Below, in pieces: positions 1 to 13,948 of a DNA stretch of 64,000 nt (position 1 is its first letter; each line of letters opens with the position of its first letter). The stretch is from Agelas oroides (Eukaryota; Porifera; Demospongiae; Agelasida; Agelasidae): NCBI GenBank assembly GCA_949130485.1, contig OX422183.1, forward strand, positions 10,382,636-10,446,635, given 5' to 3'. Below the pieces are notes generated by a model. The model saw only the letters and a list, made by a program, of their open reading frames with translations. It ran no database searches and was not told the DNA's origin. A program made the position numbers and the translations under genes.

Positions 1-851
1 GGCGGAAATTACATGAAATTATGCCAGGTTGCTAGAGTGACCTTATCAGTACCATTCGAATGTACTCATAACTAACTTAAGTCTCACCGGGTAGATTGCG
101 CGAATTCCTGTGGGAAGATGCTCTACCAAGCAAACAGGCCCTCAAGAGATGGACAGTTGGAGCATCCTTTCGATCACAGCAACTCTTACGCACAATATTT
201 CCACAATCTATGGCGGTAGGCAAACTCCATGATGCAGACTCACTTGAATGCAGTCAGTAAGGTAAGAAATATCAAGCTATATAATTTCCGCCTCGTTCGA
301 CTTCCATTCACTACACTCTATGCGGCCATCTCTCTGGAAGTCACGTGGATATGTAGCCATGCCCTACCTCTTTCACGTGGTATAACTTGTATACTTAAGG
401 TGGCGGTGAAGTCTTTCGGCGGAGGTTAACGAAAACATAAACATGGGTTACAGTCAGGACCAGGGTTACTCCTAGTTTCAGGGTTAGGGTTTGCTTTAGG
501 GCAATCTTAATTTTAAAAAGGGTTCTAGTAGCTCATTGATATATTCATGAACCCAAAATTGCCACTCGATGGACGCATCTACATGCTCACTGTAGGTAGC
601 GTCCTAACCACCAATGTATCTCAAACCAATCTATGTCAGCTTTTGTTCAGAACTACTCTCAAAGTCAGGCTAGACTCATGTTTGTCGCTACTCTTGAAAC
701 AGACAACTTTGACTGCACCAAAATGAATGCACATTTCAAAAAAAAATTCACATATTGTCTACGGGAGGGGCTCATTCACGAGTGGAAGCAAGCATTACTA
801 GCCCCACCTCTCCCCTTATGTCGCTAAACAACTCACGGTTCTGTTCCCCAC
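1..851. other. No gene or repeat recognised
   Basis: Low-information sequence; a single gggttagggttt near 481-492 is too little to be telomeric. Short ORFs lack any domain. Confidence 0.5.
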
Positions 852-860
852 ACAACTCCT

Positions 861-1422
861 TAGCCTCGTCCCCAGGCCCGTTCGAAAAAATCGGAGAAGG
901 CCTGGTATCCACTGTTTGCGCATGCGCTTAATTTCCCGACATTCCGGGAATTCCGGATAATACCGTGTGACCTCGGCGTACCGTGACTTCAGGTACGTGT
1001 ATTTTGCCGTATATTTAATCGTACACTGCTGACAATGGCTATTTCTGTGCAAGGCCTTGATTCTGCCGTGTTGTATGCCTTCCTGCGACTTCGAGGCGAA
1101 GCGACGGTGCTAAAACACGACAAGAAAGCATCTATGCTTGGGTCTTATGGGTTTTGGCAAGTTATCATTCGTGTTACGCTTACATTTGTAGTGTGAAGAT
1201 GGTACTGCGTCGACAGCGCAGTTCAAGCGATAAGCGCTGGGGTCAGAAGGCCTGGGCAAAGGGCTAGGAGAGCAGTGCTCGCCTCTTTGGCGTTATACTA
1301 TAAAAGCCCATATATGAGTCATAGTTCATAACCACATGATGTTGGCCGTCATTTGACACATCCTTGCACAATTTCACGTGAGCTGTACTCCGATTTTTCG
1401 AACGGGCCTGGGGACGAGGCTA
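861..1422. mobile_element. TAGCCTCG MITE with 9-bp duplication, copy 1 (562 bp)
   Basis: The termini are TAGCCTCGTCCCCAGGCCCG and complement; the inverted match extends about 37 bp through a Cys/Arg-free noncoding arm (ttcgaaaaaatcggag). ACAACTCCT flanks both sides exactly (852-860, 1423-1431). Confidence 0.9.
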
Positions 1423-1736
1423 ACAACTCCTCTGCAGCTTTCTTGTCAATGGCAACGTAGTACCAACGATATATTGCGCATTCTAGTTAAAGCCCAGCCC
1501 AGCACTCGAAGCACCGGGCCACGATCACCTACTAGGCTTGGGATTCACTTTGTTCACCGATTCTGAGGTCAGGCACGTGCGCTGTAATTATACGTAATGC
1601 ATTACTCGAGTGGAGGGAAAGTTGGCGTGTCCGAAACACAGAAAAGCAAGGTGAGGGCGAAATTTATGTAAAGCTAGTCTAAAATGCCCCTGCAAAGTGA
1701 TAGTCTGATAGTTGAGGTAGAAATATGGGATCTTTA

Positions 1737-1799
1737 CCTGCCAGTGGCACACATGTATGTACAATGATTTATATAAGTAACATGTGTGCCACTGGCAGG
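1737..1799. repeat. Perfect 20-bp inverted repeat (hairpin)
   Basis: Arms 1737-1756 (CCTGCCAGTGGCACACATGT) and 1780-1799, separated by a 23-bp AT-rich loop. Confidence 0.85.
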
Positions 1800-2294
1800 C
1801 TACATACTCTTGATGACACCCCAGCTTGAAGTGCTCAAGCATCTTGGCCATGCAAACTCTGATGACAACTGATCAGCAGAATTGAAGCGATTTTACCATT
1901 TATCGCTGTTTGGGATGATGTTCGAATGAAGTATGGCCTTAGTTTAGATCAGAGGAAGCTACATGAAAGCTACCAAATTGTTTATCAGCAGAAAAGAGCA
2001 ACCCCAACAACTCTGCATTATGCAGAGTTTGTTGGGATTGCCATTTTCTCCCCAGGGAGGTAGAATAATTCCATGGTGGGTGTCATTAACTTTATGCCTT
2101 GGCTGATGATCACGTAAGCCAGACCAAACCAACCACAGCACAGATTGTGTTCAGTGTCATGCACAGGGAAGGGTCAGGTGGCTTCTCAGAGGGTTTGTGT
2201 GTTTGTGGAATGCACTCAGAGGAAAAGCTGATTGCTAGCTTTTGAAAGAGAATTCAAGTTTAAAATTGGTACCTGCGCACTCTTTAGTTAAACC

Positions 2295-2427
2295 TAGCCT
2301 CGTTCCCAGGCCTCCACCCATTTTTTGTTCTTCGGTTGCGTTCAGTATATAATACACGGAAGTGAAAGAGCGATACTGAACGCAAACCGAAGAGCAAAAT
2401 ACGGGTGGAGGCCTGGGAACGAGGCTA
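2295..2427. mobile_element. TAGCCTCG MITE with 9-bp duplication, copy 2 (133 bp)
   Basis: TAGCCTCGTTCCCAGGCC and complement, near-palindromic throughout. AGTTAAACC is duplicated exactly (2286-2294, 2428-2436). Confidence 0.9.
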
Positions 2428-2436
2428 AGTTAAACC

Positions 2437-4988
2437 CACCCTCTCACCAAAAAGTGTCTGCTGACACAAGTCAAATACCTAATTTGGCTTACTCCAGATT
2501 TTTAGTCAGTAATGTAATGGAGTCTCGCAGGCCCGACCCACTTCCGCAAAAGAAGGGAAGGGTCTGGTGAACTGCGTATACAAGCCATGTCCCACTGGAA
2601 TGCAATTAGCTGGATGACGTAACCAGATATCAAATGATGCACTCTTGAATTTACCTGTTGCGGAGTAAGCACGCTCCTCGAGAAGTATAGTCGAAGTGTT
2701 TTGTACAGCTTCTGCAGTAGCGGAAAAGATGCCCTAGCTCTCTTTTACCATTTTCAAGACTGCTATTGCTACTCAAACAGTCATGTAATGCCAAAATACT
2801 GCAATGTGATTGTACCACACTGTACAGTGCAGTGGGACACAGCTTGTATACGCATTTCACCAGACCCTTCCCTTTTTGTGGAAGTAGGTCTGGCTTGTGA
2901 GACTAAATATAATACAGGAGCAAGTAAAAGTACTTCAATTGCGCTGCTAAAAACTTGCGATTCTTCAACACAAAGCATTAATTTATCCTTCATCTAAAAT
3001 TACAAAGCTTCAGCACAAGGATTCTGGCTTTTGTCACAAGACCCTTTCTCTGTTGGTTGGGTTTGGGCACGAGACTGGTAGACAACAAAATTAAGTGATT
3101 TACACCCATCTGTCTGATTGGCCGCACTCAACACACGAATGCTCATCAAGTCACCAGACCTTTATCTGTGAACAGGAGGGAGACATGACGTCACATCATA
3201 GTGGCAATTAATATGCTGTGATGATATTCCAAGGGCAAGAATTGTGAATTAGTGCTACAAACAAGAGTGGTTCTATGAATGAAGTCAGGATGAGTGCATT
3301 CAGTTTTCAACTGTGCTGAAGCCATCTGACAGGCTAGACCTGTACATTGCTAGTTTAATGGTCAGTTGTTCATGAGAAGCAATTTTGACTAGCCAGGCGG
3401 CTTCAGTTTTGTTGAAAAATCCATGTGCCCACATCAGTTTCGTCCATAGAGCACTAGTTGTAGCTTGTATTCATGGTTGTTACCCTTGGAATATCGTACA
3501 GCACATTGTCAATGCCACATGATCACCATGGTCCAGTGTGGCAGTGCGTATTATGTCATTGCTGAATGCTAGGAATTTCATTCTAATCCATTAATGTGAT
3601 GTTTACTATTCCCATTGTTCTCTTTAGATGCAAAACACAAAGATCCAAGTTTCTGAGACAGTCACAGATCTCTACCAAATTTGCAGACACAGTAGCGCAT
3701 TGCTTGTGTCACTGTTCTCATCTTCAGCTTGATAATATGCATCTAAAATTTTGCATGATTTCATTTCAGTGAACCTTGTGTATATTTTACTTTATCACAG
3801 AGTTTAGTACTTTTCTTCTACATTGGCTCTGATTTCCATTTGTTTTAGCTTGCATGAAGACTTCATTCTGCAAAGCCAAAACCTACATATTCGCATGCGT
3901 AGCCTGTGCACTGCCAGTGCCAGCATACGTTCAGTTCGGCGCGCGAATGCGCGCATCAGCATATTCTGTCACGTGGTAATCATGTGCCTTCTGTCCTCGA
4001 GTCGGTGAACAAAGTGAATTCCACTAGGCTTGGTGTACGATCCCAAGACCTAGGCCTGCCCAATGAGTACAGTCTTGGCCACTGTGGCCTTTCTGCTGCT
4101 TCTAGACACAAGCTTGCTTTCACAAGCAGGCACTTCGCACTACTCACAGCTACTGACACTACAGCACTCAACTAAACTCCTTCTTCTTTTTAATTTTATT
4201 TTAAAGTCTATCTAAGCTTATCTTCAAAGTTCCGACCACCACATGAAGGGTTCCGCCAGGCCACATCTTAACTAACTTAATTGTAAACTGATTATTGAAT
4301 GCCAATGCCGACAGGAAATGGGGAAAATCCCCAATTTTACGGACAGTGAACGGATGAAGACTCCCTAAACTGACTATTCGCTACAATTTTAACAAGACAA
4401 AGTAGTCTATCAGCTTGGATTCCAGGTTTGTCGACCTTGAAAGTACAGGGTTCTCTGACACCTTAGATAATACTTCAAGTTGTAGCCCTCCCTGATGGAT
4501 GGTCTGATACCAATGTGTGAGACAACCCTTATGGTAAAAGCATAACTAATACATAGGTCACTGTTTGGCGACAAGGGAGATATGATCAACATGCATTGCC
4601 TAGTTAACTGGTTATTGATCATGCCCTTGATGGTAGCCACGTATGCTGCATTCCTTTTCGAAGTTTTCCGTGGCAAAATTATCCGCAGACTCCGGTTCTT
4701 GTAGCTACCTACAGTCGTTACTAGCTAGCTAGCGCTCATCACACTTAGCATGCTGACTATACAAGTTTGTAAGGGATTAAATCAAAATAACTTTGTAATT
4801 TAATTTCGCCCAATCCGGGCGTTTTTTTTTTTTTTGGACGTACTGCGGTTTTACGTAATCTTGCAAAATTGGATTTGGAAATGCGTTGTACGATATTGCG
4901 CATGCGCCAATGAATTTTCAAATTACTCCCAGACCATTGTGCCGGATGGCTAGTGGCAAGTGGTACTACGCCATACTGACCGAACCAT
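2437..4988. other. Gene-free stretch
   Basis: Only short ORFs without domains. 3990-4060 (gtgaacaaagtgaattccact) is weakly similar, inverted, to 1510-1570, suggesting an eroded repeat. T-run at 4821-4834. Confidence 0.45.
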
Positions 4989-5040
4989 TAGTCTCGCAGA
5001 GCCAGACTTTCACTCGAGTGAGTCTGGCTCTGCGAGACTA
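4989..5040. mobile_element. Minimal 52-bp TAGTCTCG palindrome
   Basis: TAGTCTCGCAGAGCCAGACT and complement around cactcgagtg. Candidate 9-bp flanks ccgaaccat / ctgaatcac agree at 6 of 9, with all differences C/T, so an old duplication is possible. Confidence 0.65.
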
Positions 5041-6101
5041 CTGAATCACTGTCAGGGGCTGTAGAGGAAGCAAAAAGTTTCAACCTCTTGGGATTGAAAT
5101 ATGATCTCAATAATGCGCGCCTGCACTCGCTCTCTGCCTGAATCCCCGAACATAAGCACTCGTGCTACAAGGAGCTGCATATTTCGACGAGGAGTAGACG
5201 CAAAGTTGCTATAACTTGATTCATCTTCCGTAGTTCAAGCACAAGCTCATGACACCGGTTAGCGCATGCGCAGTCTCGTACAACGCGTTCAAACACAATT
5301 TTTTGCAAGATTTCGTAAAACCACAGTACTTTCGACTTAGTCTCTGGACAGCAATGCATTTGCGCATGCGCCGTGCCACACCCTCTGTGTACTTAGACCT
5401 TTGTGAAGGGCGTGTTGAACAAGATCGAGCAAAATGACTGCCAAGAAGACTGCAGATGGAAAGAGAGCAGGAGATTTTTAACAGCAAAGACCTTCAAACT
5501 AGAACTACAATGTGCTTTCAGTGAACTGTGAACAAGATTGGAAAGTATCTGGCCACTGTTCAATTTCTGTTGTCTCCTCTAGGAATAATTTTCCAAAGAC
5601 AATCATGATAGTGTGTTGCATAGTCTATTCTAGCCAGTAAGACGTTCCTGCAACCTGGAAGCTCTTAAGGAATGTTGTCCCAAGAATAGCCAGCAATTAG
5701 AACTATCTTGCATTTACCTGATGGGTGACAGAAAGCCCCAGAGATTCACACTGATTGAGATTTCATACTGTGTCGTGTTGAAGCAGTAGTTTTAGAAGGT
5801 CTGGAAACAAGACTATCAAAGCAGTGAGACTGAACGTTTTGCCTGGTTGATGAATGTAAAAACAACTTCCAAGGATGTCAGTGATGATTGTTACATTTGT
5901 AGGTGTATCTGAGTGAGGGGAGCCTGGGAACAAGGCTAGGTGTGCCTAATGATTAAGGCCATACCATTTATGTTGCTCCGACATGACTAACCCAAATATT
6001 GGCAGACTCTACTCAAAAGTGATTGCCTATAGCGAGTGCATGAATCTGCAAGTTGACTTCGATAGAGTGGCGTAATCTTTTGTGTGGACTGAAGTGACTT
6101 G

Positions 6102-6280
6102 TAAAGCCTTAGCTACATAACAGTCAATGCTGTAGTGGATTGCTTGCTCACGCTCGCCTGTTCTACATTCCCCTAGTAATAATAATATATATACTAGGGG
6201 AATGTAGAACATTGTGGGGCGAGCGTGAGCATGCAAGCAATGCACTACAGCATTGACTGTTATGTATAGCTAAGGCTTTA
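6102..6280. repeat. Long hairpin with GCTCACGCTCGCC motif
   Basis: Outer arms TAAAGCCTTAGCTACATAAC... and complement, inner arms GCTTGCTCACGCTCGCC and TACATTCCCCTAGT. One arm (8540-8610) recurs further right. Confidence 0.8.
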
Positions 6281-9000
6281 CTGCCATGCAGTGAAGTATC
6301 AAATCATGCATGGCATGTAGCTAAAACGAGGTTTGTAACTCTATTGTCTACAAAAGTGTCATGGTTGCAGAGAAGAGCTTTTCAAAGCATAGGCATGGGG
6401 TAGTACCACACAACAGAGCCATTTGTCCTACCAGTACGCAGCTACTCTGGTTGTTGCAGTTATAGGCTAAGTCAGAACACAGTCTGGCATGCACAGTCCT
6501 TCAAGACTTGAGGCATCTTTGAGAAATTATAGTAAAGGGAAGTCACCACGCATCAGCTATGGAGCAAAATCTCTGCCGCCTACTGCGTTCGGTAAGCTAC
6601 ATGAGCCTTTCTACACAACTGTTAGCCCTTGTACACTTACTGAGTAGGTGCTACGCTCCAGCTGCCTATCCCGAACGTCGTCGCCAAAACAAACACAACT
6701 GTACAATAGATGCGCACGCTCCAGCTGTCATTCCTGGCTATCTTTCAAGTCGTCATAACAAGCTCACCCAGAGTATCAAGTTGTACGAAAATTTTACATA
6801 CACTCCGCATGCGGCCCACGGCTATTGCGTTAAATTACAGTGTTAAGAACATACGGAACGCGAATTTCTATCTGACGCACCCTTTTCGAACTTAGTCGAA
6901 GTTGATGCTAACATACTTCGCATGCTTGGATGGGTGGAGTTAAACCCTTGAACTGTATAAAGCTGCATAGCGTGAACAGCGTATAGCGCAGCGTTTCTGC
7001 TATCAGCTAAGCCTGACAACCAGTGTGAAGGCGTCCATCAATGCCAGCAATCAGTTAACCTGTATGTCTGACCGTGATACTTATCGTGAAGTTGCCATTA
7101 TAATAGTACATATTCTTGCAGCCACACCCTTCACAAAGAGAGGAATTAAGAGTCTTGTCACACTACAACTGATGAGTTGTCACCGAGGAACATATTGTAC
7201 TGCACGGCTAAACCTGTCTTCCTATCGTGTCTACGTGAGTGGGTACCGTCTACAAAAAGCATGTATCTGATTGATCATGGCAACATTCTGCTGTGGCAGT
7301 GACTTGATGGTTGCAGTTTGACCAGATTCTTTCCCATTTTGTGAAGGTGTGGCGTGCAAGACTAACTAGGGAATTGGGTTCATATATCAGTATATCCACT
7401 ACGGCAAATAAATGGCATCCTTGTCTGACTATGAAAATCAGAAAATGTCCTTGGTTGCAGTTTTTGCATAACATGGCTCTGCAGTTGATTCACCATTCCG
7501 TCTCTCTTCAGTCACCTGTGTTCACATCTTCAACACAAGCAATGACTCTGGAAGAAGGGACAATTTTCTCGTATAATTGTTCATGTGTGTCTCCAATTTA
7601 AGAGTCCAATAGAAAAGGACAGCAATTTGGTGTGACAATGTCTCTCATGTGGTAAATCTCCTGGACTTGTATACAAACTTCAAACTATCAAGTAACCACA
7701 GTGCACCTGCATATACAGTGGGAGAAGGCATGAGAGATCTCATCACATGTAGTGATGTCATGTAACATCATGTAGACAGAATGCTGTTGCACAAGGGGCG
7801 GTACTCAAACATTATATATACTTGGGGTTGTGTTGATCAGTTCCGAGTGTATCCAAATTAGATGCACCGACACAGTCTTGCAAACGTTCAGGCTTCAAAC
7901 AAAAATAGGATTTAGAACTCAAGATTGTTTGTCAAGCAGAGCCTTCCATGTGTCTACCTTCTGTGTACCTAATGCTACATGAAATAATCACGTGTGACAT
8001 TTTTCAGGTCTTATCCCACTGTATTTGGATAGAAATATTGCATGGAGACGGTGAAGATTGGCTACTTTCAAGGTCAATAGGTTAACTTGTACAGTGAAAT
8101 GCTCCAGCTCTCGGTTTGCAGTGAAATCAAGCTGTCAAGTACCCAAATGGTCGAACTTTTGAGACCTTTGTCTTTACTGTGACCGTAGAAGGGGTAGTTT
8201 CCCAGTCACTGGTAGCGATAGTTACAGTAACTCTGAGAAACCACCCCTTCGCACATTATAAGGTAGTGGTTGACAGTCACAAACTTGAACTTTGCTATAG
8301 TAGGGGTCATGGGTACGACCGAACTCCACCCACTCACGCATGCGCAGTTCGTTTTCATGAACTTCGGTGCAGAGACTAAGTTCGAAAAGGGTGCGTCAGA
8401 TAGAAATTCGCATACGGAACGACGTACGACAGAAAATAATAATAATATATATATATATATAAATATATGAAAAATCGCAATAGAACTCACTAGTGTGGGG
8501 CTCGCTCACGCTCGCCCCAACTAGGGGAATGTAGAACATTGTGGGGTGAGCGTGAGCAAGCAATGCACTACAGCATTGACTGTTATGTAGCTAAGGCTTT
8601 ACCAGTATAAAGTATCCGATCACAGCACACAGGCCATTCAAGCATGGCATGTAGCTAAAACGAGGTTTGTAACTCTGTCTACAAAAGTGCTCAATAGCTT
8701 AGACAAATTGTCATGGTTGCAGAGAAAGCTTTTCGTGGGGTACTACCACACAACAGACCCACATGCATTTGGCGATTTGTCCTACCAACACGCAGCTACT
8801 CCAATTGTTGCAGTTATAGGCTAAGTCAGAACCCAATCTGGCATGCATAGTCTTTCAAGACTTGAGGCATCTTTGAGAAATAGTCGAGGGATGTCGCCAC
8901 GTATCAGCTATGAAACAAAATATCTGCCGCCTACTCCGTTTGGTAAGCTGCATGAGCCTTTCTACACAACTGTTAGCCCCGCCGATCTTCTCGCTCCTGC
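6281..9000. repeat. Block of duplicated GCTCACGCTCGCCCC-family sequence
   Basis: Sequence after 6281 (gtagctaaaacgaggtttgtaac, gtactaccacacaacag, ttcaagacttgaggcatctttgag) recurs at 8640-8990. The segment 6840-6950 is repeated inverted at 8330-8420 (gggtgcgtcagatagaaattcg). A further arm is at 9985-10130. No coding potential. Between 7000 and 8150 I see nothing recognisable. Confidence 0.65.
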
Positions 9001-9051
9001 GGTGAGTTGAGAGCTCTTCTATTCATGCTCTGGGTATTCATGTTCGAAACA

Positions 9052-9448
9052 TAGCCTCGTTCCCAGGCCCCGCCCAGCTTTCCGTCGCTTATTAGTACGG
9101 TAAAGCGGGAGAGGGCCTGGTATCTTTTCTCACGTGAGTGACGTCAGGATAGAAAGGACGGTAGAAAGGGTTTAATTGTGCGTGGGCGCAACAGACCTAG
9201 AACAGCGAAAAGAGCCAAGGTACCAGGTAACTTACCACACGTATCTAGCTAGCGGGAGGCGACTGTCTTACACACCAAGCGTTGAGCGTGTAGTCGGTTT
9301 AAAATACGCGAAACGCAGCCTGTTAGTTCTGCAAAATTTCGCCATTTTCCGATTACGTCATGCTCACGTGAGAAAAGATACCAGGCTCTCCACGGCTTTT
9401 CCGTACTGCAAGCGACGGAAAGCTGGGCGGGGCCTGGGAACGAGGCTA
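9052..9448. mobile_element. TAGCCTCG MITE with 9-bp duplication, copy 3 (397 bp)
   Basis: TAGCCTCGTTCCCAGGCCCC and complement; arms extend through ccagctttccgtcgctt. TTCGAAACA is duplicated exactly (9043-9051, 9449-9457). Confidence 0.9.
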
Positions 9449-9469
9449 TTCGAAACAAGTAACGACAAA

Positions 9470-9603
9470 CTCTGAAGTAAAACTCCGAAGTAAAACTCCG
9501 AAGTAAGTAAAACTCCGAAGTAAGTAAAACTGTGAAGTAAGTAAAACTCCGAAGTAAATAAAACTCCAAAGTAAGTAAAACTGTGAAGTAAAACTCTGAA
9601 GTA
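9470..9603 (+). repeat. Short tandem array, (GTAAAACTCCGAAGTAA)n
   Basis: About eight degenerate units of 13-17 bp (aaactccgaagtaagt / aaactgtgaagtaagt). Confidence 0.8.
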
Positions 9604-10167
9604 GGTCTCCACGTTACAGTTCATATAACATTTATATATAACTTGACCGTGTATGTGTGCACGCGTTCTTTTCAATATTCTGTCCGTACGTGCATGAACA
9701 ATCAACGAACCACATCTCCCTTATAAAACAGGCCTAGATGTTATGCAAAGTCACCCACTGCGCAGGACGCGTTTCGGCCAATACCAGGCCTCATCAGCTG
9801 CGCTGGGGTGACCAGGAGATGGGGACTGCTATCTCATGCACAGAATGCAGTCAGGTGGCTGGCCTTATTCAAAAGTCGGTAGAGACTCCTCGAAAGCACC
9901 GTCTCTTCGTGCAGCTGTTCTTCGTGCAGCTGTCTTTCGTTCGAAGATCTTATGTAGCGATTGATCGTCACGTGACGTGCATGCATGCGGCACACTGATT
10001 GTTTTAAAAGAGTATGAACCTACATTTACGGAACAACGTACGACAGATATATATACACATACACATATACACATATATGAAAATCGGCAATTCGACTCAC
10101 TAGTGTGGAGCTCGCTCACGCTCGCCCCAATTATCTATGGTGTTTATAGCAGTAATGTAGGTTGTAG

Positions 10168-10569
10168 CATAGATAATACCGCGTATAGCGGCAAATTTAC
10201 GCTGGTGCAAATTTTCGCGGAAAAGCGTCCAGACTCTTCAGAAGAAATTTTCGCGGTTTTTATTTTCGCGGAACGCTGGACGCTCTGACCACACCCCTAC
10301 CGGTTGATGCGACATCTTTGGAGCGGTTTTGTTGGTATTCTGTATACAAGTGTATAGTAGGAGGCTGATTCTTCTTTACAGCAACCATTAGAGGGCAGAC
10401 AGGTTCACATGGGTGCTCGACGTACTCGACGTACTCACGTGATGACGTCATCAATTTCCATCCTAGTTCATTTTTTCGCGGTTTTAATTTTCGCGGAAGC
10501 AGGTCTGTCCGCGAAAATCGCGAAAATTTGCACCCAGCGAAAACTTCCCACTATACGGTATTATCTATG
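10168..10569. mobile_element. MITE with CGCGTATAGCGG / TATACGG ends and TTCGCGG subterminal motifs
   Basis: Inverted ends CATAGATAATACCGCGTATAG and complement; subterminal GGTGCAAATTTTCGCG is repeated in both orientations. A second inner inverted pair (aaaagcgtccagactcttc / gctggacgctctga) is present. The style is that of mariner-type TA MITEs; the duplication cannot be fixed because the flank itself is palindromic. Confidence 0.7.
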
Positions 10570-12381
10570 GTTATAGTGATATCAGCTGCTATAGGCGAAG
10601 TGTGGGATATAATAATGACTGAGCATCTCTCAGTGGCTTGATATGGACCTAATCTGCACAGTTTTCAGCTATTTTCCTGGAATGGACTGTGGTTTATGTG
10701 AAAGTTTAGCTACATTAGGCCATGATCGACGTCGATTTTTGGGTTCAGGAGTCACAAATGCTGTCTACTCCACATTATTAGGTTTCATGGGATCGCTATG
10801 CGTGGTATGGTATATTAGCAAGGCCCTTGGACTTCAGTCTGGAGCCCGACCGAGCTCTAACATCTGGAGGGTTTCTGTCCACCTTATGAATATTAATGAG
10901 TTGGCTTTAACTAGACCTCAGGAATGGGTAAATGATGTTGAATATTTATGAGTATGCCCTAAGCCTTTCATGGACTCAAACCCGAACGGATCTAGCCTAT
11001 GCGTGGGCGGACGCGTGCAACCAAAACGGTACTTTTCCGCGGAGGATTGCGGCGCGACTGTGCTGATGATGGCTAGCTTGGATGCACATCTATGCAGTGA
11101 GATCTAAGCCAGACCCTCGTTTGCTGGCATGCATGATTGCTGATTGTGATCTCAGTATAGGAAGGGCATAGGCGCCTCCAGAGCTGTGTGGGTACCCGGG
11201 CAAGACTTGGCTACGCCGCGTTTGATGCTCAATTGCGGAAAGCGTATTTTGTCACTACACTCACTGTTCGCCATATTTGCGTCTGTGCGTGCGTAAGCAG
11301 GCACAGACCAGGAGTCTTCGCGTCCGGTCCACGTGATATGACTATGCATGACTCGAAATAACCCGGGCAATGCCCGGGTATGCCCGGGACTGCAGGTGAG
11401 TCTGTAGCCTGATGGAGTCTAGTAGAAGTGAATTGCGCATGCAAAACAACTCATGAGCTTTATAGCTGTTAGACTTACTAGACTAGTGGGAGTCAGGTGT
11501 TTCAGCATCAACTTTTACAAAGCGATTATTCTAAGGTTGGAGCCTTTGTGTAGTAGATTTTTCAGTAGATGGAGTTTGTCATATTTATAGTGCATAGATA
11601 AATCACAGCCAGTCAAGCCGTCATATGATGTTCTTGTTACTCTCTGGAATAGGTGTCGAGGTTGCATTAAGTCTCACTGGTGTTATGTTGAAAGAGCCCC
11701 AGAGTGATGCTATAGAACTGAAACCCTGGATGACAATCTCTGACCTTTACTGTAGATTAACTGTCAAGTTTATATTGTCATATTCAATCCATGACTAAAC
11801 CTTCAACATCTTCAGTTATGCATGCTGTTTTCCAGTTTGAATGCTTATACAATGGCTAATGGATGCCTAAATATATACTAAGCTACAATCTAGAAACCCT
11901 AAAGGAGGTTGCATTCCTTTCTCGTGACTATCATATCAATGTTAACATAACCACAACTGTGAATACAGGGTTTTGCAGAATCTTTGCAACACACAAGTGC
12001 AAGGCGTTAAAGTGCCCAGCTGTGTTTGGTTAATAATTAAGTGGCTGTGAACGAAATGTTACCTCCAAGTTTTGAAGGGGGTGAGTTGAGCTTCCTGAAA
12101 CTGGGCTCTGTTTTGGTTGGTTTGAGTGGAGTAATTTGATATACTCCACTTCACCCTTCTCAGGGCAGTTAAGGACTGGAACATATTTGCCCATGCACCC
12201 ACGCCACTTATCAAAACTGTCATGAGATTATTCACAGCTGCAACTAATTACAGAGTTTTGCAGAATCTTTGCAACACTACTTAGAATGCGTAAAGCAAAA
12301 AACCGTAGTGACTTCCTTATATGGAAGCCAAAGGTTGCACTGCTGAGGCTATGGTTGTGTAATATGACTCACCCTTCATCT
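10570..12381. other. Gene-free stretch
   Basis: The 102-aa ORF starting 10643 shows no recognised domain. 11350-11395 has a small GCCCGGG palindromic cluster. 12076-12130 matches part of the TTAA element. Confidence 0.45.
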
Positions 12382-13599
12382 AACAAGACTTAAAAAACAT
12401 TAAAAGTGTAAAAAGATGTAGGGATGGCATGCCAAAAAGTATGCAAACAAGGTAGGGATAATGCATGAAAGCAAAGGTCAACATATTGGCAAAGCCCCAT
12501 CCCTACATCTTTTTCATACAGATTCAGCTCTCAAGCACGCTGTCTAACTGCAGTGTGAAAAAGATGTAGGGATGGGGCTTTGCCAATATGTTGACCTTTG
12601 CTTTCATGCATTATCCCTACCTTGTTTGCATACTTTTTACATTTTTAATGTTTTTTAAGTCTTGTTTCTGTACTTTTTTGAGGTTAATCTCAGTTACAGT
12701 TAGACCTAAGCCTAAGAAGAATATTTCAAGTGTAACCACAACACCAGAACTTGAAAAGGCGTTGACAGTTTAGTAGTAGTTGTAATAATAATGTGTAATA
12801 TAGCCAGCTAGAACCTGATGAGGGGCCAACCGCTCTCCCTACCAAACTGTGTGAAACCAATTTCATGTTCAGTTGTCAGCACAGAAAACTATCATACTGA
12901 CAACTGACCATCCTAGCTTTATAGTTCACTAAAGCTGTGAGTAGGCTATTTTTAGTGTAGCTACAAGTAGTTAGCGCCTTATCTACGTGGTGTTCATAAG
13001 CCTTGCCCAAAGCCGTGGGGAAAAGACCGTGCCAGCCATGCGTACTGCCCACTGGCCATTTCGCCTGTGTACTAGTCTTGCTTCCAGACCAATGACTGTG
13101 GTCTTTGGTCTGGGAACGAGACTTCGTGTGCGCATGCGTACAAAATTATAAAATGGCGTCCTAAGCAACGGACAGCAGCCTCAGAGTGTTGTGAATGGCT
13201 TTTGTTGACCAGGGTGAATTTGAAGCTATGAAGACGCTGAGTGGTTGGGAAGCTGCGCGCTGTGATGAGCATCAGTTTCGTGCTAAAATCAAGGTGAGTA
13301 CTTGAGCCGTTTTCGAGTTATCGTTGTTTGACAAGTGGTCTGAACAAAGAAAGAAAGAAGAAAGAAGAATACGAAAAATGCCACTTTTGCTACCGCACAC
13401 TTTTGCGTTTAGCTGTCTTCCGCGTGGCTTTTGGCCACTTGTATGAGTCTTGTTGATCACAAAGGCACTCAAAGAGGAAGCCTGGGCGCTTAAATGAGCT
13501 TTTAGCGTGTTTGTGGTGAAGTTATACGGCTTTTGCTTAAGTATTGCATATATTGCGCGTCGGCGCCATCCCTACATAGAGAGTCTACCGACTCTCTGA
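12382..13599 (+). repeat. 1.2-kb interspersed repeat, copy 1
   Basis: The foldback end (arms about 12409-12530 and 12560-12665, carrying AAAGATGTAGGGATGG and its complement) is followed by unique-looking sequence and the terminal hairpin near 13578-13599. It is highly similar, inverted, to 51863-53592. The short ORFs within it exist in both copies but show no domain and differ by indels, so I do not call genes. Confidence 0.7.
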
Positions 13600-13810
13600 T
13601 TATGTGACTATGTAGGTATGCCTTTTCATTAATTCTTTGAACGCTCAGCAGCAATTTTACGTCACTGTTAAATAACCGGCGACAGCTGTTACATAATCGC
13701 ATTACCACTATGAAGTCAAACTGTCAAGCGTGTCATGTTGCCAAAACCAAATATTCTGGTAGGGATTTTCCACCATGTACAGCTAGTATAATTTCCCACA
13801 TTCTGGACAC

Positions 13811-13900
13811 TCCACCATAATACTGCTGGTGTGACTTCACACTGGCTATCTGGTGGGACAATCCCACCATAACACTGCTGGTGTGACTTCACACTGGGAG
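13811..13900 (+). repeat. Two tandem about 52-bp units
   Basis: ccaccataatactgctgg...cttcacactgg is repeated once (13811-13850, 13863-13899) just outside the foldback array. Confidence 0.7.
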
Positions 13901-13948
13901 TGTGACAGAGTCTTGGTGGGAAAAACCCACCAATTTTTTTTACAGTGT

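Noticed and set aside
481..495. Telomere-like gggttaggg
   Set aside because: A single copy within ordinary sequence.
10643..10951. 102-aa plus-strand ORF as a gene
   Set aside because: No domain, no splice or poly(A) context, and lies between repeats.
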